From assembly GCF_001866055.1 (NCBI RefSeq), contig NZ_MLQS01000017.1, positions 63,500 through 127,499 of the forward strand: a DNA stretch of 64,000 nt, written 5' to 3'. The translations under genes were made by a program, and so were the position numbers. The stretch is from Anaerobacillus alkalidiazotrophicus (GTDB taxonomy: Bacteria; Bacillota; Bacilli; Bacillales_H; Anaerobacillaceae). Of this stretch, positions 17,370-28,774 are shown piece by piece. The notes beneath the pieces are model-generated. The model had not been told where the DNA came from. It did not search any database and was given only the letters and a program-made list of their open reading frames with translations. Position 1 is the first letter of the stretch. Each line of letters begins with the position of its first letter.

Positions 17370-18035
17370 ATGAAATTTTTTATCGATACTGCAAACCTTG
17401 AAGACATAATCAAAGCTAACAAAATCGGTGTTTTATCTGGGGTCACAACAAACCCGTCTCTAGTTGCAAAAGAAGGGATTAAATTCGAAGACCGTATCGA
17501 GGAGATTTGTCAATCTGTTCCTGAAGTTGAATCTGTATCTGCAGAAGTATCTCCTGATGCTGTGACTGCTGAAGAAATGATTGCAGAAGCAGAAGAACTT
17601 TTAAAAATTAACGGTGGCGATGAAAAAATTACGATTAAACTTCCTATGACAATTGAGGGATTAGCTGCATGTCGATATCTCTCAAAAAAAGGTGTTAAAA
17701 CAAATGTTACACTTATTTTTACTGTAAACCAAGCGCTTTTAGCTGCGCGTGCAGGTGCTACATATGTTTCTCCGTTTTTAGGAAGACTTGATGACATATC
17801 TGAAGATGGAGTACAATTAGTAACAAAAATTGCTGAGTTATTCCGTATTCAGCAACTTGATTCTCAAATTATTGCTGCTTCGGTACGACACCCAGACCAT
17901 GTAACTCGTGTAGCTATGGCTGGTGCTCACATTGCAACTATTCCATACGCTGTTATTGAGCAATTATCGAAACATCCGTTAACAGATCAAGGAATTGAGA
18001 AATTTGCAGCTGACTGGGAAAAAGCGAAAATTTAA
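17370..18035 (+). CDS. fsa: Transaldolase / fructose-6-phosphate aldolase, TalC-FSA type, copy 1
   Basis: A 221-residue short transaldolase starting at ATG 17370 ([13 protein letters not shown]) after TATGGAGG. The Schiff-base Lys lies in [41 protein letters not shown] is the family signature and [12 protein letters not shown] the end barrel strand. Short enzymes of this group are either sedoheptulose/fructose transaldolases or fructose-6-phosphate aldolases. Lying next to mtlD, whose product is fructose-6-phosphate, it may handle that pool. A close copy (differing at only a few positions) is at 34297. Confidence 0.9.
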   Translation: MKFFIDTANLEDIIKANKIGVLSGVTTNPSLVAKEGIKFEDRIEEICQSVPEVESVSAEVSPDAVTAEEMIAEAEELLKINGGDEKITIKLPMTIEGLAACRYLSKKGVKTNVTLIFTVNQALLAARAGATYVSPFLGRLDDISEDGVQLVTKIAELFRIQQLDSQIIAASVRHPDHVTRVAMAGAHIATIPYAVIEQLSKHPLTDQGIEKFAADWEKAKI

Positions 18036-18056
18036 TTTGTATGTATCATTTATGAT

Positions 18057-18090
18057 GACACAGCTTTTAAATAGCTGTGTCTAATTTTTA
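18057..18090 (+). terminator. Rho-independent terminator after transaldolase copy 1
   Basis: Perfect nine-base stem GACACAGCT/AGCTGTGTC with a seven-base loop, then TAATTTTT. Confidence 0.87.
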
Positions 18091-18122
18091 AAAGGGACAA
18101 ATATTTTTTTCACAACATTCAG

Positions 18123-18134
18123 TGCAAACGGTTG
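18123..18134 (+). promoter_or_regulatory. LacI/MalR-type operator upstream of the GH13 glucosidase
   Basis: GCAAACGGTTGC is a near-palindrome with the central CG typical of LacI-family operators. It matches the site at 20260-20271 upstream of the maltose PTS in 11 of 12 positions. It resembles the pneumococcal MalR operator as I recall it (GCAAACGTTTGC core). It lies 78 bases before the glucosidase start and probably binds one of the LacI proteins at 22953 or 24484. Confidence 0.6.
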
Positions 18135-18211
18135 CTCTTTGTGGCATACTGTGGTATTTTAGTGTAAGAAAGATAGTAGATAGAGAGTTTAACAGTACTG
18201 GAGGAAAAAAG

Positions 18212-19873
18212 ATGAAGAAAACCTGGTGGAAAGAAGCGATTGCATATCAAATTTACCCACGAAGTTTTATGGATTCTAACGGAGATGGAATTGGTGATAT
18301 TCAAGGTGTAATTTCGAAACTTGATTATTTAAAAGAACTAGGAATTGATGTAATATGGATCTGTCCTATTTATAGTTCGCCTAACGATGATAACGGTTAC
18401 GATATTAGTGACTATAAAGGAATTATGTCTGATTTCGGAACAATGTCTGATTTTGATGAGCTACTTGCTGAAGTCCATAATCGAGATATGAAGTTGATTA
18501 TGGACCTTGTTATTAATCATACATCAGATGAACATCCTTGGTTTATTGAGTCGCGTTCTTCAAAGGAAAACCCATATAGAGATTACTATATTTGGCACCC
18601 TGGTGAAAAAGATAATGAACCAAATAACTGGGAATCAATATTTGGCGGCTCTGCTTGGGAATATGACGAGAATACTGAAGAATATTTCATGCATGTGTTT
18701 TCAAGAAAACAACCAGATCTAAATTGGGCAAATCCAACCGTTCGAAAAGACTTATATGAAATGATAAATTGGTGGTTAGATAAAGGGATTGATGGTTTCC
18801 GCGTCGATGCCATTTCTCACATTAAAAAAGTTGCTGGATTTCCAGATCTGCCAAACCCAAAGAAACTAAAGTATGTTCCATCATTAGACGGTCATATGAA
18901 TCAAGAAGGGATCGAGGTTTTTCTAAAAGAGTTGAAAAAAGAAACATTTGATAAATATGACATTATGACTGTTGGTGAAGCTAATGGAGTCAAAGCAGAA
19001 CATGCAGAGGAATGGGTAAGTGAAGAAAATGGTTATTTTAATATGGTATTCCAATTTGAACATCTAGACTTGTGGGGGAAAGGTACGGATACAGGTATAG
19101 ATCTAGCTGGTCTAAAAGAAACTCTTACAAAATGGCAAAAAGAACTTGATGGTAAAGGGTGGAATGCTTTATTCTTGGAAAACCATGATCAGCCTCGTTC
19201 AGTTTCTACTTGGGGAAATAGTGATATGTATCGAGATAAATCAGCCAAAGCTCTGGCAACGATGTACTTTCTTATGCAAGGGACCCCGTTCATTTATCAA
19301 GGACAAGAAATTGGAATGACAAATGTAAAATTTTCTTCAATTGAAGATTACAATGATGTAGCTATTAAAAATCTCTATAAGAATGAAAGAGAAGCTGGTA
19401 AATCACACCAAGAAATCATGGAAGTTATTTGGAAAAATGGTCGTGATAATTCTCGAACACCAATGCAATGGAGCGATAAAGAAAATGCAGGTTTTACAGA
19501 AGGTAAGCCTTGGTTAAAAATAAATCCTAATTATACAGAAATTAATGTTGAACAAGCGATAAAAGATAGTTATTCAATTTATCATTTTTATAAAAACCTT
19601 ATAAAACTAAGAAAACAGGAAAAAGCTTTGATTTATGGAAGTTATGATTTGATTTTAGAAGAACATGAACAAGTCTATGCTTATACTAGAACCCTAGAAA
19701 ATGAACAATTTTTAATTATCACTAATTTATATGGTGAAGAAACAAGTATTACCTTACCTTCAGATTTAAATAAGAAATCAAAAGAATTATATATTAGCAA
19801 TTATAAGGTACAAGTTGTATCCGATAAGATATTATTAAAACCATATGAAGCTAGAGTATACAAATTAATATAA
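18212..19873 (+). CDS. malL: GH13 alpha-glucosidase (oligo-1,6-glucosidase / maltase, MalL-like)
   Basis: A 553-residue cytoplasmic glucosidase. The start at 18212 follows GGAGGAAAAA; the frame is open further upstream, through the operator, but has no RBS there. GH13 motifs are MDLVINHTSDEHPWF (region I), GFRVDAISH with nucleophile Asp199, VGEANGV with acid/base Glu256 and ENHDQPR (region IV). Length and layout match oligo-1,6-glucosidases (Bacillus MalL, 561 residues). Ala, not Val, follows the nucleophile, which in this subfamily is linked to alpha-1,4 preference, so maltase activity is likely. With the PTS and phosphatase downstream it would split maltose released from maltose-6'-phosphate. 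Confidence 0.88.
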   Translation: MKKTWWKEAIAYQIYPRSFMDSNGDGIGDIQGVISKLDYLKELGIDVIWICPIYSSPNDDNGYDISDYKGIMSDFGTMSDFDELLAEVHNRDMKLIMDLVINHTSDEHPWFIESRSSKENPYRDYYIWHPGEKDNEPNNWESIFGGSAWEYDENTEEYFMHVFSRKQPDLNWANPTVRKDLYEMINWWLDKGIDGFRVDAISHIKKVAGFPDLPNPKKLKYVPSLDGHMNQEGIEVFLKELKKETFDKYDIMTVGEANGVKAEHAEEWVSEENGYFNMVFQFEHLDLWGKGTDTGIDLAGLKETLTKWQKELDGKGWNALFLENHDQPRSVSTWGNSDMYRDKSAKALATMYFLMQGTPFIYQGQEIGMTNVKFSSIEDYNDVAIKNLYKNEREAGKSHQEIMEVIWKNGRDNSRTPMQWSDKENAGFTEGKPWLKINPNYTEINVEQAIKDSYSIYHFYKNLIKLRKQEKALIYGSYDLILEEHEQVYAYTRTLENEQFLIITNLYGEETSITLPSDLNKKSKELYISNYKVQVVSDKILLKPYEARVYKLI

Positions 19874-19886
19874 TTATATTTACTAA

Positions 19887-20102
19887 TTTATCCCACTCTT
19901 AAGGGGCAAGTAAGACCCCCACCTCAAAACTTAAGAAAATCGAGAAGTTTAGGTGGGGGATAAACTGCCCCTAAAGGTCCGATATAGAATAACTTTCATC
20001 AGTGAAGCTGATGATTAGTTATTCTTATGCCCGTGGTATAAGTTGAACTAACAATCAGTGGGGGATGAAGGAAAACCCCCACTGATTGAAGTTCAGCTTT
20101 AT
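19887..20102 (+). repeat. Repeat family A, copy 1 (structured mobile element with TTTAT at both ends)
   Basis: A 206-base core from CCCACTCTTAAGGGG to AAGTTCAGC flanked by TTTAT on each side. Nearly identical copies lie at 39483-39698 and 48311-48525, all on the plus strand. It encodes no protein but folds strongly: GGGGCA/TGCCCC outside CCCCCACCT/AGGTGGGGG, a middle hairpin GAATAACT/AGTTATTC, and a right-end hairpin AATCAGTGGGGG/CCCCCACTGATT. There are no terminal inverted repeats. Subterminal hairpins plus a fixed target suggest a non-autonomous IS200/IS605-type element (inference). The segment after it (20107-20165) resembles a degenerate repeat C. Confidence 0.75.
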
Positions 20103-20259
20103 TTCCTACTTGGAAGCTATCTAGCTCCTACGCCCACGAGTTCGGTCACTTCAACTTATCAGTCCTTTTTGGAAGCGATATAACAGCTGATATAAATAAA
20201 TTCCAGTGACATTTGACATTCCGTGAACTATGGAGCTAAGGTTTTTCTTGCCACTAAGC

Positions 20260-20271
20260 GCAAACGTTTGC
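20260..20271 (+). promoter_or_regulatory. LacI/MalR-type operator upstream of the maltose-type PTS gene
   Basis: GCAAACGTTTGC is a perfect 12-base palindrome, 36 bases before the EIICB start. It is the best copy of the operator also seen at 18123-18134, linking the glucosidase and the PTS gene into one regulon. Confidence 0.68.
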
Positions 20272-20306
20272 TCAAGCTAAACAAAAAATAAAGGGAGATG
20301 AAAAAA

Positions 20307-21947
20307 ATGAAAATCACATCGTTTGATTTTTGGCAAAAATTTGGTAAAGCACTAATAGTGGTGGTGGCTGTTATGCCGGCCGCTGGGATTATGATTTCTC
20401 TTGGTAAAATGATTGCTATGTTTGAAGTTGATTTAGGTCTCGTTCAAACCAGTGCTGCGGTAATTGAAGGGATTGGTTGGGCCGTTATTAGTAACATGCA
20501 TATTCTATTCGCTGTAGCGATTGGTGGATCTTGGGCAAAAGAGCGAGCTGGTGGAGCTTTTGCCGCACTAGTTGCTTTTATCGTCATCAACCGTGTTACT
20601 GGTACAATTTTTGGTGTTAATAATAGTATGTTAAGAGATTCTGAAGCCACTGCTACTTCGCTCTTTGGTAGTGAACTTATTGTACAAGATTTTTTCACGG
20701 ATGTATTAGGGGCGCCAGCCTTAAATATGGGCGTATTTATTGGAATAATTTCCGGATTCTTGGGAGCGACTCTATTTAATAAATATTATAAATATGATAA
20801 ACTACCACAAGCTCTAGCTTTCTTTAACGGTAAACGTTTTGTTCCATTCGTCGTAATCTTATGGTCAATTGTAACCGCTGTAGTATTGTCAATTATTTGG
20901 CCAGTCATTCAAGGGAACTTAAATGCATTTGGACGTTGGGTAGCAACGTCGAGAGAAACAGCTCCGTTTTTTGCACCATTCATTTTTGGTGCGGTAGAAC
21001 GATTATTACTTCCGTTTGGTTTACATCATATGTTAACAATTCCGATGAACTTTACACCACTTGGAGGTACTTATACGATATTATCTGGAGCTAATGCTGG
21101 GCAGACAGTTGCAGGTCAAGACCCTTTATGGTTCGCCTGGATTTCTGATTTGAATAATCTACGTTCAGTAGGAGATTTGGCGGGGTATAATCAACTGTTA
21201 AATGAAGTAACTCCTGCGCGTTTTAAAGTAGGACAAATGATTCTATCTACTGCAGCTTTAATTGGTGTTGCATTTGCCATGTACCGCAATGTTGATCCTG
21301 ACAAACGTACAAAATATAAATCAATGTTCTTTTCAGCAGGTTTAGCAGTATTTTTAACTGGTGTTACAGAACCAATTGAATTTATGTTTATGTTTGTTGC
21401 GCCTGTTCTTTATGTTGTGTATGCAATTATGACTGGATTTGCTTTCGCTATTGTTGATCTTATTGATATTCGTCTTCACTCTATGGGGATGATTGAATTA
21501 CTAACAAGAACACCGATGATTATGAAAGCAGGATTATGGTTAGATTACGCCTACTTTTTTGCTGCTTGTATAGTCTTTTTTGTATTAAACTACGTTGTTG
21601 CTAATTTTATGATAAATAAATTTAAGTATGCGACCCCGGGACGACTGGGCAATTATATTGATGATGGAAACGAACAAGGTGTAAATACTGCTTCAAATGA
21701 AAATGATCATTCTTTAGCTAATTCAATAATTGCTTTATTAGGAGGACGAGATAATATTGTTGACGTTGATGCGTGTATGACTCGACTTCGTGTAACGGTA
21801 AAAGATACGGCCCTCGTCGGATCAGAGCAAGAGTGGAAAAAGAATGGAGCTTTAGGATTAATCGTTAAAGATAAGGGAGTTCAAGCTATTTATGGACCGA
21901 AAGCAGATGTTCTAAAATCAGATATTCAAGACCGAATAGGGGCTTAA
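20307..21947 (+). CDS. malP: PTS enzyme IICB, maltose/alpha-glucoside type
   Basis: A 546-residue permease. ATG 20307 is nine bases after AGGGAG; an ATG at 20298 touches the RBS. The EIIC part (about residues 1-440) is of the glucose superfamily, with AVMPAAGIMISLGKM, GAVERLLLPFGLHH and GVTEPIEFMFMFVAPVLY. The EIIB part at the end carries the phosphorylated Cys in VDVDACMTRLRVTVKD. There is no EIIA domain, so it must borrow one, as maltose EIICB proteins do. The MapP-like phosphatase five bases downstream and the glucosidase upstream point to maltose, imported as maltose-6'-phosphate. Other alpha-glucosides such as trehalose or isomaltulose remain possible. Confidence 0.85.
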   Translation: MKITSFDFWQKFGKALIVVVAVMPAAGIMISLGKMIAMFEVDLGLVQTSAAVIEGIGWAVISNMHILFAVAIGGSWAKERAGGAFAALVAFIVINRVTGTIFGVNNSMLRDSEATATSLFGSELIVQDFFTDVLGAPALNMGVFIGIISGFLGATLFNKYYKYDKLPQALAFFNGKRFVPFVVILWSIVTAVVLSIIWPVIQGNLNAFGRWVATSRETAPFFAPFIFGAVERLLLPFGLHHMLTIPMNFTPLGGTYTILSGANAGQTVAGQDPLWFAWISDLNNLRSVGDLAGYNQLLNEVTPARFKVGQMILSTAALIGVAFAMYRNVDPDKRTKYKSMFFSAGLAVFLTGVTEPIEFMFMFVAPVLYVVYAIMTGFAFAIVDLIDIRLHSMGMIELLTRTPMIMKAGLWLDYAYFFAACIVFFVLNYVVANFMINKFKYATPGRLGNYIDDGNEQGVNTASNENDHSLANSIIALLGGRDNIVDVDACMTRLRVTVKDTALVGSEQEWKKNGALGLIVKDKGVQAIYGPKADVLKSDIQDRIGA

Positions 21948-21952
21948 ATGAA

Positions 21953-22744
21953 ATGAAATTATTAACATTAAATTGCCATGCATGGCAAGAGGAAGAACAG
22001 TTAGAAAAAATTAAGACTTTAGCGAAAACCATAAAAGAAAATTCCTATGATGTGATCGCATTACAAGAAGTCAGTCAGTCAGTCGACGAAGAGCAATTAG
22101 ATCGCAATGTCAAAAAAGATAATTACATGATCGTATTATTAGATGAATTAAAAAAACTTGGTGTAGAGGAATATAATTATTTTTGGGACTTTTCTCATTT
22201 CGCATATGAAGTATATGAAGAAGGACTAGCAATTTTAACGAAACACAAAATTGAGAAGGAATATTCATTCTTTGTGTCCCAGTCGGAAAACACCAAATAT
22301 CATAAAACAAGAAAAATTGTTGGGGCGAAAATTACCTACAATAATGAACCAATTTCTTTTTATTCATGTCATCTTGGATGGTGGGGCGATGAAGAAGAAC
22401 CGCTAAAAAAACAGTTAGATTTATTATGTTCACATGTAATAAAATCAGAAAAAGTTTTCTTATTGGGTGATTTTAATAGTGATGCTTCTGTTGAAGATGA
22501 AGGTTATGACTATATGTTAGCTAATGGATATTACGACACTTTTGACTTAGCTAAAGAAAAAGATAGTGGGAAAACAGTGATCGGGAAAATTGCTGGTTGG
22601 GATAAGAATAAACGTGATTTAAGGATTGACTATATTTTTTCAAATTTTCAATGTAATGTTGAAAAATCAAATGTTATTTTTAACCATAAAAATAAGCCGA
22701 TTATATCTGACCATTATGGAGTTGAGGTCGAGCTTTCTTTATAG
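21953..22744 (+). CDS. mapP: Endonuclease/exonuclease/phosphatase-fold phosphatase, likely maltose 6'-phosphate phosphatase
   Basis: A 263-residue metal-dependent phosphoesterase with the EEP fold: LTLNCHAWQ at the start, VIALQEVSQ with the metal Glu, SCHLGWWG, LLGDFNSDA, and IDYIFSN then ISDHYGVEVEL with the closing Asp-His pair. It starts six bases after the PTS stop, so it is translationally coupled. In Enterococcus and Lactococcus a protein of this kind, MapP, removes phosphate from maltose-6'-phosphate entering through the maltose PTS, and its gene neighbours the PTS gene. The same linkage is seen here, so MapP is the best call. It is not expected to be a nuclease, given no nucleic-acid context. 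Confidence 0.78.
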   Translation: MKLLTLNCHAWQEEEQLEKIKTLAKTIKENSYDVIALQEVSQSVDEEQLDRNVKKDNYMIVLLDELKKLGVEEYNYFWDFSHFAYEVYEEGLAILTKHKIEKEYSFFVSQSENTKYHKTRKIVGAKITYNNEPISFYSCHLGWWGDEEEPLKKQLDLLCSHVIKSEKVFLLGDFNSDASVEDEGYDYMLANGYYDTFDLAKEKDSGKTVIGKIAGWDKNKRDLRIDYIFSNFQCNVEKSNVIFNHKNKPIISDHYGVEVELSL

Positions 22745-22780
22745 GTACCTAAATGAAAAAAGTGTACGAAATCACTAATT

Positions 22781-22827
22781 ATACAAAACCCCCCTTGCTA
22801 AGTTGCTAAGTAAGGGGGGTTTTGTAT
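22781..22827. terminator. Strong hairpin terminator after mapP
   Basis: Perfect 16-base arms 22781-22796 and 22812-22827 (ATACAAAACCCCCCTT and its complement) enclose a 15-base loop. It ends the maltose transport unit before the LacI gene. Confidence 0.85.
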
Positions 22828-22937
22828 AGAGGACAAAGGTTGTTTACAACAGTGGTTTTTACTATCATAATATATATATGAATTCGTTCTCGTTTAAAAT
22901 TATTATATATTATTTCAATAGGCTTTTTTTACTATGA

Positions 22938-23987
<1,050 letters not shown>

Positions 23988-24016
23988 CTTTTGTATAAGT
24001 ATTATCATGGGCAAAG

Positions 24017-24149
24017 AGAACTCGTTTTAGCTACGCTAGAACATCGAAAATTCAGATGGAGTCTCAACTCCACTTGAATGGAAGTCCCCACCTACGCTAC
24101 GCTTAGAGGTGGCGATCTCTGACCCTTAAGAACAAATCAGTTTGATTAA
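24017..24149 (-). repeat. Repeat family B, copy in reverse orientation
   Basis: About 133 bases matching, on the minus strand, the repeats at 33554-33689 and 48602-48736. Shared landmarks are TTAATCAAACTGATTTG at one end, AAGCGTAGCGTAGGTGGG, the GGAGTTGAGACTCC hairpin, a TTCTAGCG/GCTAGAAC-type hairpin and ACGAGTTCTCT at the other end. It is non-coding. It may be a structured transposon end (IS200/IS605-like) or a similar RNA-forming repeat. Confidence 0.7.
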
Positions 24150-24236
24150 AAATAAGCAAAATCTACAAAAAAACAGGCTATTATTATAGCTTGTTTTTTT
24201 TGTGTTTTTACTAACATTGGCTATATAAAACTTTTT

Positions 24237-24281
24237 ACAAACAAAAATATCGGTAAAAATTTTACTTGTATTTTTGTTTGT
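24237..24281 (+). promoter_or_regulatory. Nested inverted repeats upstream of LacI copy 2 (candidate operator)
   Basis: Perfect 13-base arms ACAAACAAAAATA and TATTTTTGTTTGT (24237-24249 and 24269-24281) enclose GTAAAAATTTTAC (24253-24265), itself a palindrome. A related GTAAAACTTTAC is at 24440-24451, 33 bases before the LacI start, and both copies are followed by TTGT. This could be an autoregulatory operator pair. The protein that binds is not known. Confidence 0.4.
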
Positions 24282-24438
24282 GTATATTTGTACCCTTTCC
24301 TTTGAATGATTTGATACGTAGTGTTTTTCTAGTGTTGTTGGCGTTTTTGAAAACTTTATCTATTAGTAAAAAAAGTGTTGAAATAGAATTCTTATTCTGT
24401 TATCTTATAATTATCACGTAGAAACGAGTAAAATATAA

Positions 24439-25524
<1,086 letters not shown>

Positions 25525-25634
25525 CCAGAAAATTAATACTGAAAGGTGGTGGTGTAAGTTAATGTAAACGGCGTGAAGTAATCATATTTTATTTTTTAAA
25601 AATGAAAGCGATTAATTTTAAGGGGGAAAAACCT

Positions 25635-26882
25635 ATGAAAAAAATATTCACAACGATTATGTCATTTTCTATTGCAGCAGCTTTATTAGTTGGATGTGGT
25701 GCCGGTGATACACAACAAGAAGGTGCAAGTGGTGCAGATGGAACGGTTAATTTAGAATTCTTTCAGTTTAAACAAGAAGCGGTTGGTACATTTGATACTT
25801 TGATTAAAAAGTTTGAAGAGGAAAATCCGAATATTAAAATTACTCAAAATAATGTTCCTGAGTCAGATACGGTATTAATGTCTCGATTAACTCAAAACGA
25901 TGTCCCGGAGATTATGAGTATTAATGGGAACGTGACTTATGGAGAGTTAGCTAGGGCAGGAGTACTGTATGATTTTACTGAAAATGAAAATGTAGATAGA
26001 ATCATTCCATCTTATTTTGAAATGATCGGTAGAATTACTGGTTCTGATCGAATTCATGGATTACCACATTCTGCAAATGCAAACACAGTTTTATACAATA
26101 AAACAAAATTTGAGGAGCTTGGTTTAGAAATCCCGACTACATGGGATGAATTGATGGAAATAGCTGAAGAAATCGAAGCCGCTGGAGAAACACCATTCTT
26201 TTCAACATATGGTGAATCTTGGACGGTACTTCCACCATGGAATGCATTAGCATCAAATTTACATGGAGACGATTTCTTTGACAAACTTGCTGCTGGTGAA
26301 ACTACTTTTTCAGAGCGTTACCGTGAAGTTGCTGAAAAAATGTTAACGCTATTAGACTACACAGATAACGATGTTTTTGGTTCGAATTATGGTTTAGGAA
26401 ATGCCGCTTTTGCCAATGGTGAGTCTGTTATGTACATGCAAGGAATTTGGGCAATTGGTCAAATTAAAGATGCTAACCCAGATATTGAAGTTGGTGCATT
26501 TGCCCTTCCAGCAACAAATGATCCAGATGCAAATCGTCTAGTTTCAGGTGTAGATATCCTACTTACAATGTCAGCTGATGCAAAACACCCTGAAGAAGCA
26601 AAGAAGTTTATTGATTTCCTTTTAGAAGAAGAAAATATGCAATACTATATTGATCAACAAAAACTGTTTTCAGCTGTAGAAGGTGTTATTCAAGAAGATC
26701 CGACAGTAGTTGATTTACGTCCTAACTTTGAAGAAGGTAGAATTACTAGCTTCGCTGACCACTACTACTTTCCAGGTATGGGCTTTGATAACTTAATACA
26801 AGAGTTGTTAATTAATAAGGATGTCGATAGCTTCCTACAAACCTTAGATAACGAATACGACAAAGTAAAAGCACGTCAATAG
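25635..26882 (+). CDS. Sugar ABC transporter substrate-binding lipoprotein (MsmE/RafE-like)
   Basis: A 415-residue extracellular binding protein. ATG 25635 follows AGGGGGAAAAA; an upstream in-frame ATG at 25602 is ignored. It has a signal peptide with lipobox LLVGCGAG, then a family 1 sugar-binding fold: FEEENPNIKITQNNVPESD, NGNVTYGELARAGVLYDF, GLPHSANANTVLYNKTKFEELGL and GESVMYMQGIWAIGQI. It is the first gene of the operon with two permeases and a GH36 alpha-galactosidase, so raffinose, melibiose or stachyose are likely ligands. No ATPase gene is present; a shared MsmX-type ATPase is expected. Confidence 0.87.
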   Translation: MKKIFTTIMSFSIAAALLVGCGAGDTQQEGASGADGTVNLEFFQFKQEAVGTFDTLIKKFEEENPNIKITQNNVPESDTVLMSRLTQNDVPEIMSINGNVTYGELARAGVLYDFTENENVDRIIPSYFEMIGRITGSDRIHGLPHSANANTVLYNKTKFEELGLEIPTTWDELMEIAEEIEAAGETPFFSTYGESWTVLPPWNALASNLHGDDFFDKLAAGETTFSERYREVAEKMLTLLDYTDNDVFGSNYGLGNAAFANGESVMYMQGIWAIGQIKDANPDIEVGAFALPATNDPDANRLVSGVDILLTMSADAKHPEEAKKFIDFLLEEENMQYYIDQQKLFSAVEGVIQEDPTVVDLRPNFEEGRITSFADHYYFPGMGFDNLIQELLINKDVDSFLQTLDNEYDKVKARQ

Positions 26883-27008
26883 TTTAAGCGTAGAGGGGGA
26901 AGAACCTTTCCCCTTCTTATAAAAATGTTTTACTTCTACTTTAAGAATTCCTAACTTGTACATGAAAGAATGAACATGAATGTTATGGCCTTAAGGTAGA
27001 AGTAAAAC
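26883..27008 (+). other. Intercistronic hairpins between binding protein and permease genes
   Basis: Right after the stop a modest GGGGAA/TTTCCCC hairpin occurs. Then a long inverted repeat: 19-base arms at 26927-26945 and 26990-27008 (one mismatch), loop 44 bases. There is no T-run. Such structures often protect the upstream mRNA or reduce read-through, so that the binding protein is made in excess of the permeases. Confidence 0.5.
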
Positions 27009-27066
27009 TAAAGTCAATAAAATGAAAGTTTATAAGAATTTTTATTACTAAAGGAGAGGCTACAGT

Positions 27067-27936
27067 ATGAATAATAAAAAATCCTCAACTGTTTACTTAC
27101 TCATGGTTCTTCCAGCATTAATTCTCTTTTTTGCCTTTCATACGTTCCCTGTTTTACAAGGTGTATTTTACAGTTTTACAAACTGGAGAGGGTATGGGGA
27201 CTGGGAGTTTGTTGGATTTAGAAACTATTTTCACGTATTTAAAGATGGAAGGGCGTTGGATGCTTATTTCTTTACAATTAAGTTTGCGATCGTTTCAACC
27301 GTTTTAGTTAATATTATTAGTCTTTTGATTGCATTAGGATTAAATGCAAAAATTAAGTTTAAAAGTGCTTTACGTGCTGTATATTTCATGCCGAATATTT
27401 TAAGTATCTTAATTGTCGGATTTATCTTTAATTATATTTTATCTATTTTTGTACCAACAATTGCACAAAATTTAGGAATTACTTTTTTAGCATCTAGTAT
27501 TCTAGGTAATCCAGATTTAGCTTGGGTTGGGGTAGTTATTGTAGCGGTATGGCAAGCGGCGGCATTTAATACCATTTTATATTTAGCTGGACTTAGTACA
27601 ATTTCAGATGATTTATATGAGGCTTCTAATTTAGATGGGGCAAACAAATGGCAGGAATTTTGGAAAATTACATTCCCATTAATTGCGCCGTTCTTTACCA
27701 TAAATATGGTTTTAGCGATGAAAAACTTCCTAATGGTATTTGATCACATTATGGGTCTTACTGGTGGTGGTCCTGGTAGAGCAACAGAATCGATTTCCAT
27801 TTTAATTTATCGTAGTGGATTTACAGGTGGAGAATTTGCTTACCAGTCAGCAAATGCAGTCATCTACTTTATCGTCATCGTAGGATTTTCAGTCTTTCAA
27901 ATTCGTCAATTACAGAAAAGGGAGGTTGAGATGTAA
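27067..27936 (+). CDS. Sugar ABC transporter permease (MsmF/RafF-like)
   Basis: A 289-residue, six-helix permease with GGAGAGG before the ATG. The EAA loop is readable as LYEASNLDGANKWQEFWKITFPLIAPFF, the dock for the ATPase. GLTGGGPGRATESISILIYRSGF is the usual conserved segment of MalF-type sugar permeases. It overlaps the next permease by one base (TAATG), so the two are coupled as a heterodimer. It belongs to the alpha-galactoside uptake operon. Confidence 0.9.
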   Translation: MNNKKSSTVYLLMVLPALILFFAFHTFPVLQGVFYSFTNWRGYGDWEFVGFRNYFHVFKDGRALDAYFFTIKFAIVSTVLVNIISLLIALGLNAKIKFKSALRAVYFMPNILSILIVGFIFNYILSIFVPTIAQNLGITFLASSILGNPDLAWVGVVIVAVWQAAAFNTILYLAGLSTISDDLYEASNLDGANKWQEFWKITFPLIAPFFTINMVLAMKNFLMVFDHIMGLTGGGPGRATESISILIYRSGFTGGEFAYQSANAVIYFIVIVGFSVFQIRQLQKREVEM

Positions 27937-28757
27937 TGAATCGTAATGGCATCAATTGGAAAGTTACAACTCTCTTAATCATAGGAACCATTCTCATTCT
28001 TTTTCCAATATATATTACAGTCGTTAATGCTTTTAAAACACCACAAGAAACAGCTCAATCGATCTTAGCACTACCGAGTCAGTTAAATTTTGCAAACTTT
28101 ACAACTGCAATTGAAATGACTAATTTCTTTAATGCGTTTAAAAACAGTTTCTATATTACATTTTTTGCGGTCGTTTTTACGCTTCTAACCAATTCAATGG
28201 TTGCATATGCAATTGCGAGAAATCAACATAAAAAAACGTTTAAGTTTTTGTATTACTATTTTGTAAGTGCTTTGTTTGTACCGTTTCCAATCATCATGTT
28301 ACCGATTGTAAAACAAATGAGTGCGATTAATTTAACAAATCCAACAGGTTTGATTTTTCTTTATATCGTATACGGGTTGGCATTTAACGTCTTCTTATAT
28401 GTAGGATACATCAAAGCTATCCCGAAAGAACTTGAGGAAGCAGCGATTGTAGATGGATGTAGTAGATGGGGAGTATTTTGGAGAATTATTTTCCCGCTAC
28501 TCGCACCAATGAATGCCACAGTTGGAATATTTACAGCATTATGGGCTTGGAATGATTTCCTATTGCCATTAGTTATCTTAAGTGATAGAAGTCACCACAC
28601 ATTGCCGCTAGTTCAATACGTATTCCAATCACAATTTGGCACAAATTTCAACCTAGCGTTTGCGTCTTATTTATTAGCGTTGTTACCGATGATTATCGTT
28701 TATCTATTTGCACAAAAATGGATCATTAGTGGAGTGACAAAAGGAGCAATTAAATAA
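27936..28757 (+). CDS. Sugar ABC transporter permease (MsmG/RafG-like)
   Basis: A 273-residue, six-helix permease of MalG type. The EAA loop is LEEAAIVDGCSRWGVFWRIIFPLLAPM; ALWAWNDFLLPLVIL and the closing KWIISGVTKGAIK are standard for the family. The gene starts on the overlapping stop of the upstream permease and lies 17 bases before the alpha-galactosidase. Together with 25635 and 27067 it forms a CUT1 sugar importer lacking its own ATPase. Confidence 0.9.
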   Translation: MNRNGINWKVTTLLIIGTILILFPIYITVVNAFKTPQETAQSILALPSQLNFANFTTAIEMTNFFNAFKNSFYITFFAVVFTLLTNSMVAYAIARNQHKKTFKFLYYYFVSALFVPFPIIMLPIVKQMSAINLTNPTGLIFLYIVYGLAFNVFLYVGYIKAIPKELEEAAIVDGCSRWGVFWRIIFPLLAPMNATVGIFTALWAWNDFLLPLVILSDRSHHTLPLVQYVFQSQFGTNFNLAFASYLLALLPMIIVYLFAQKWIISGVTKGAIK

Positions 28758-28774
28758 AAAAAGAGGAGGATATT

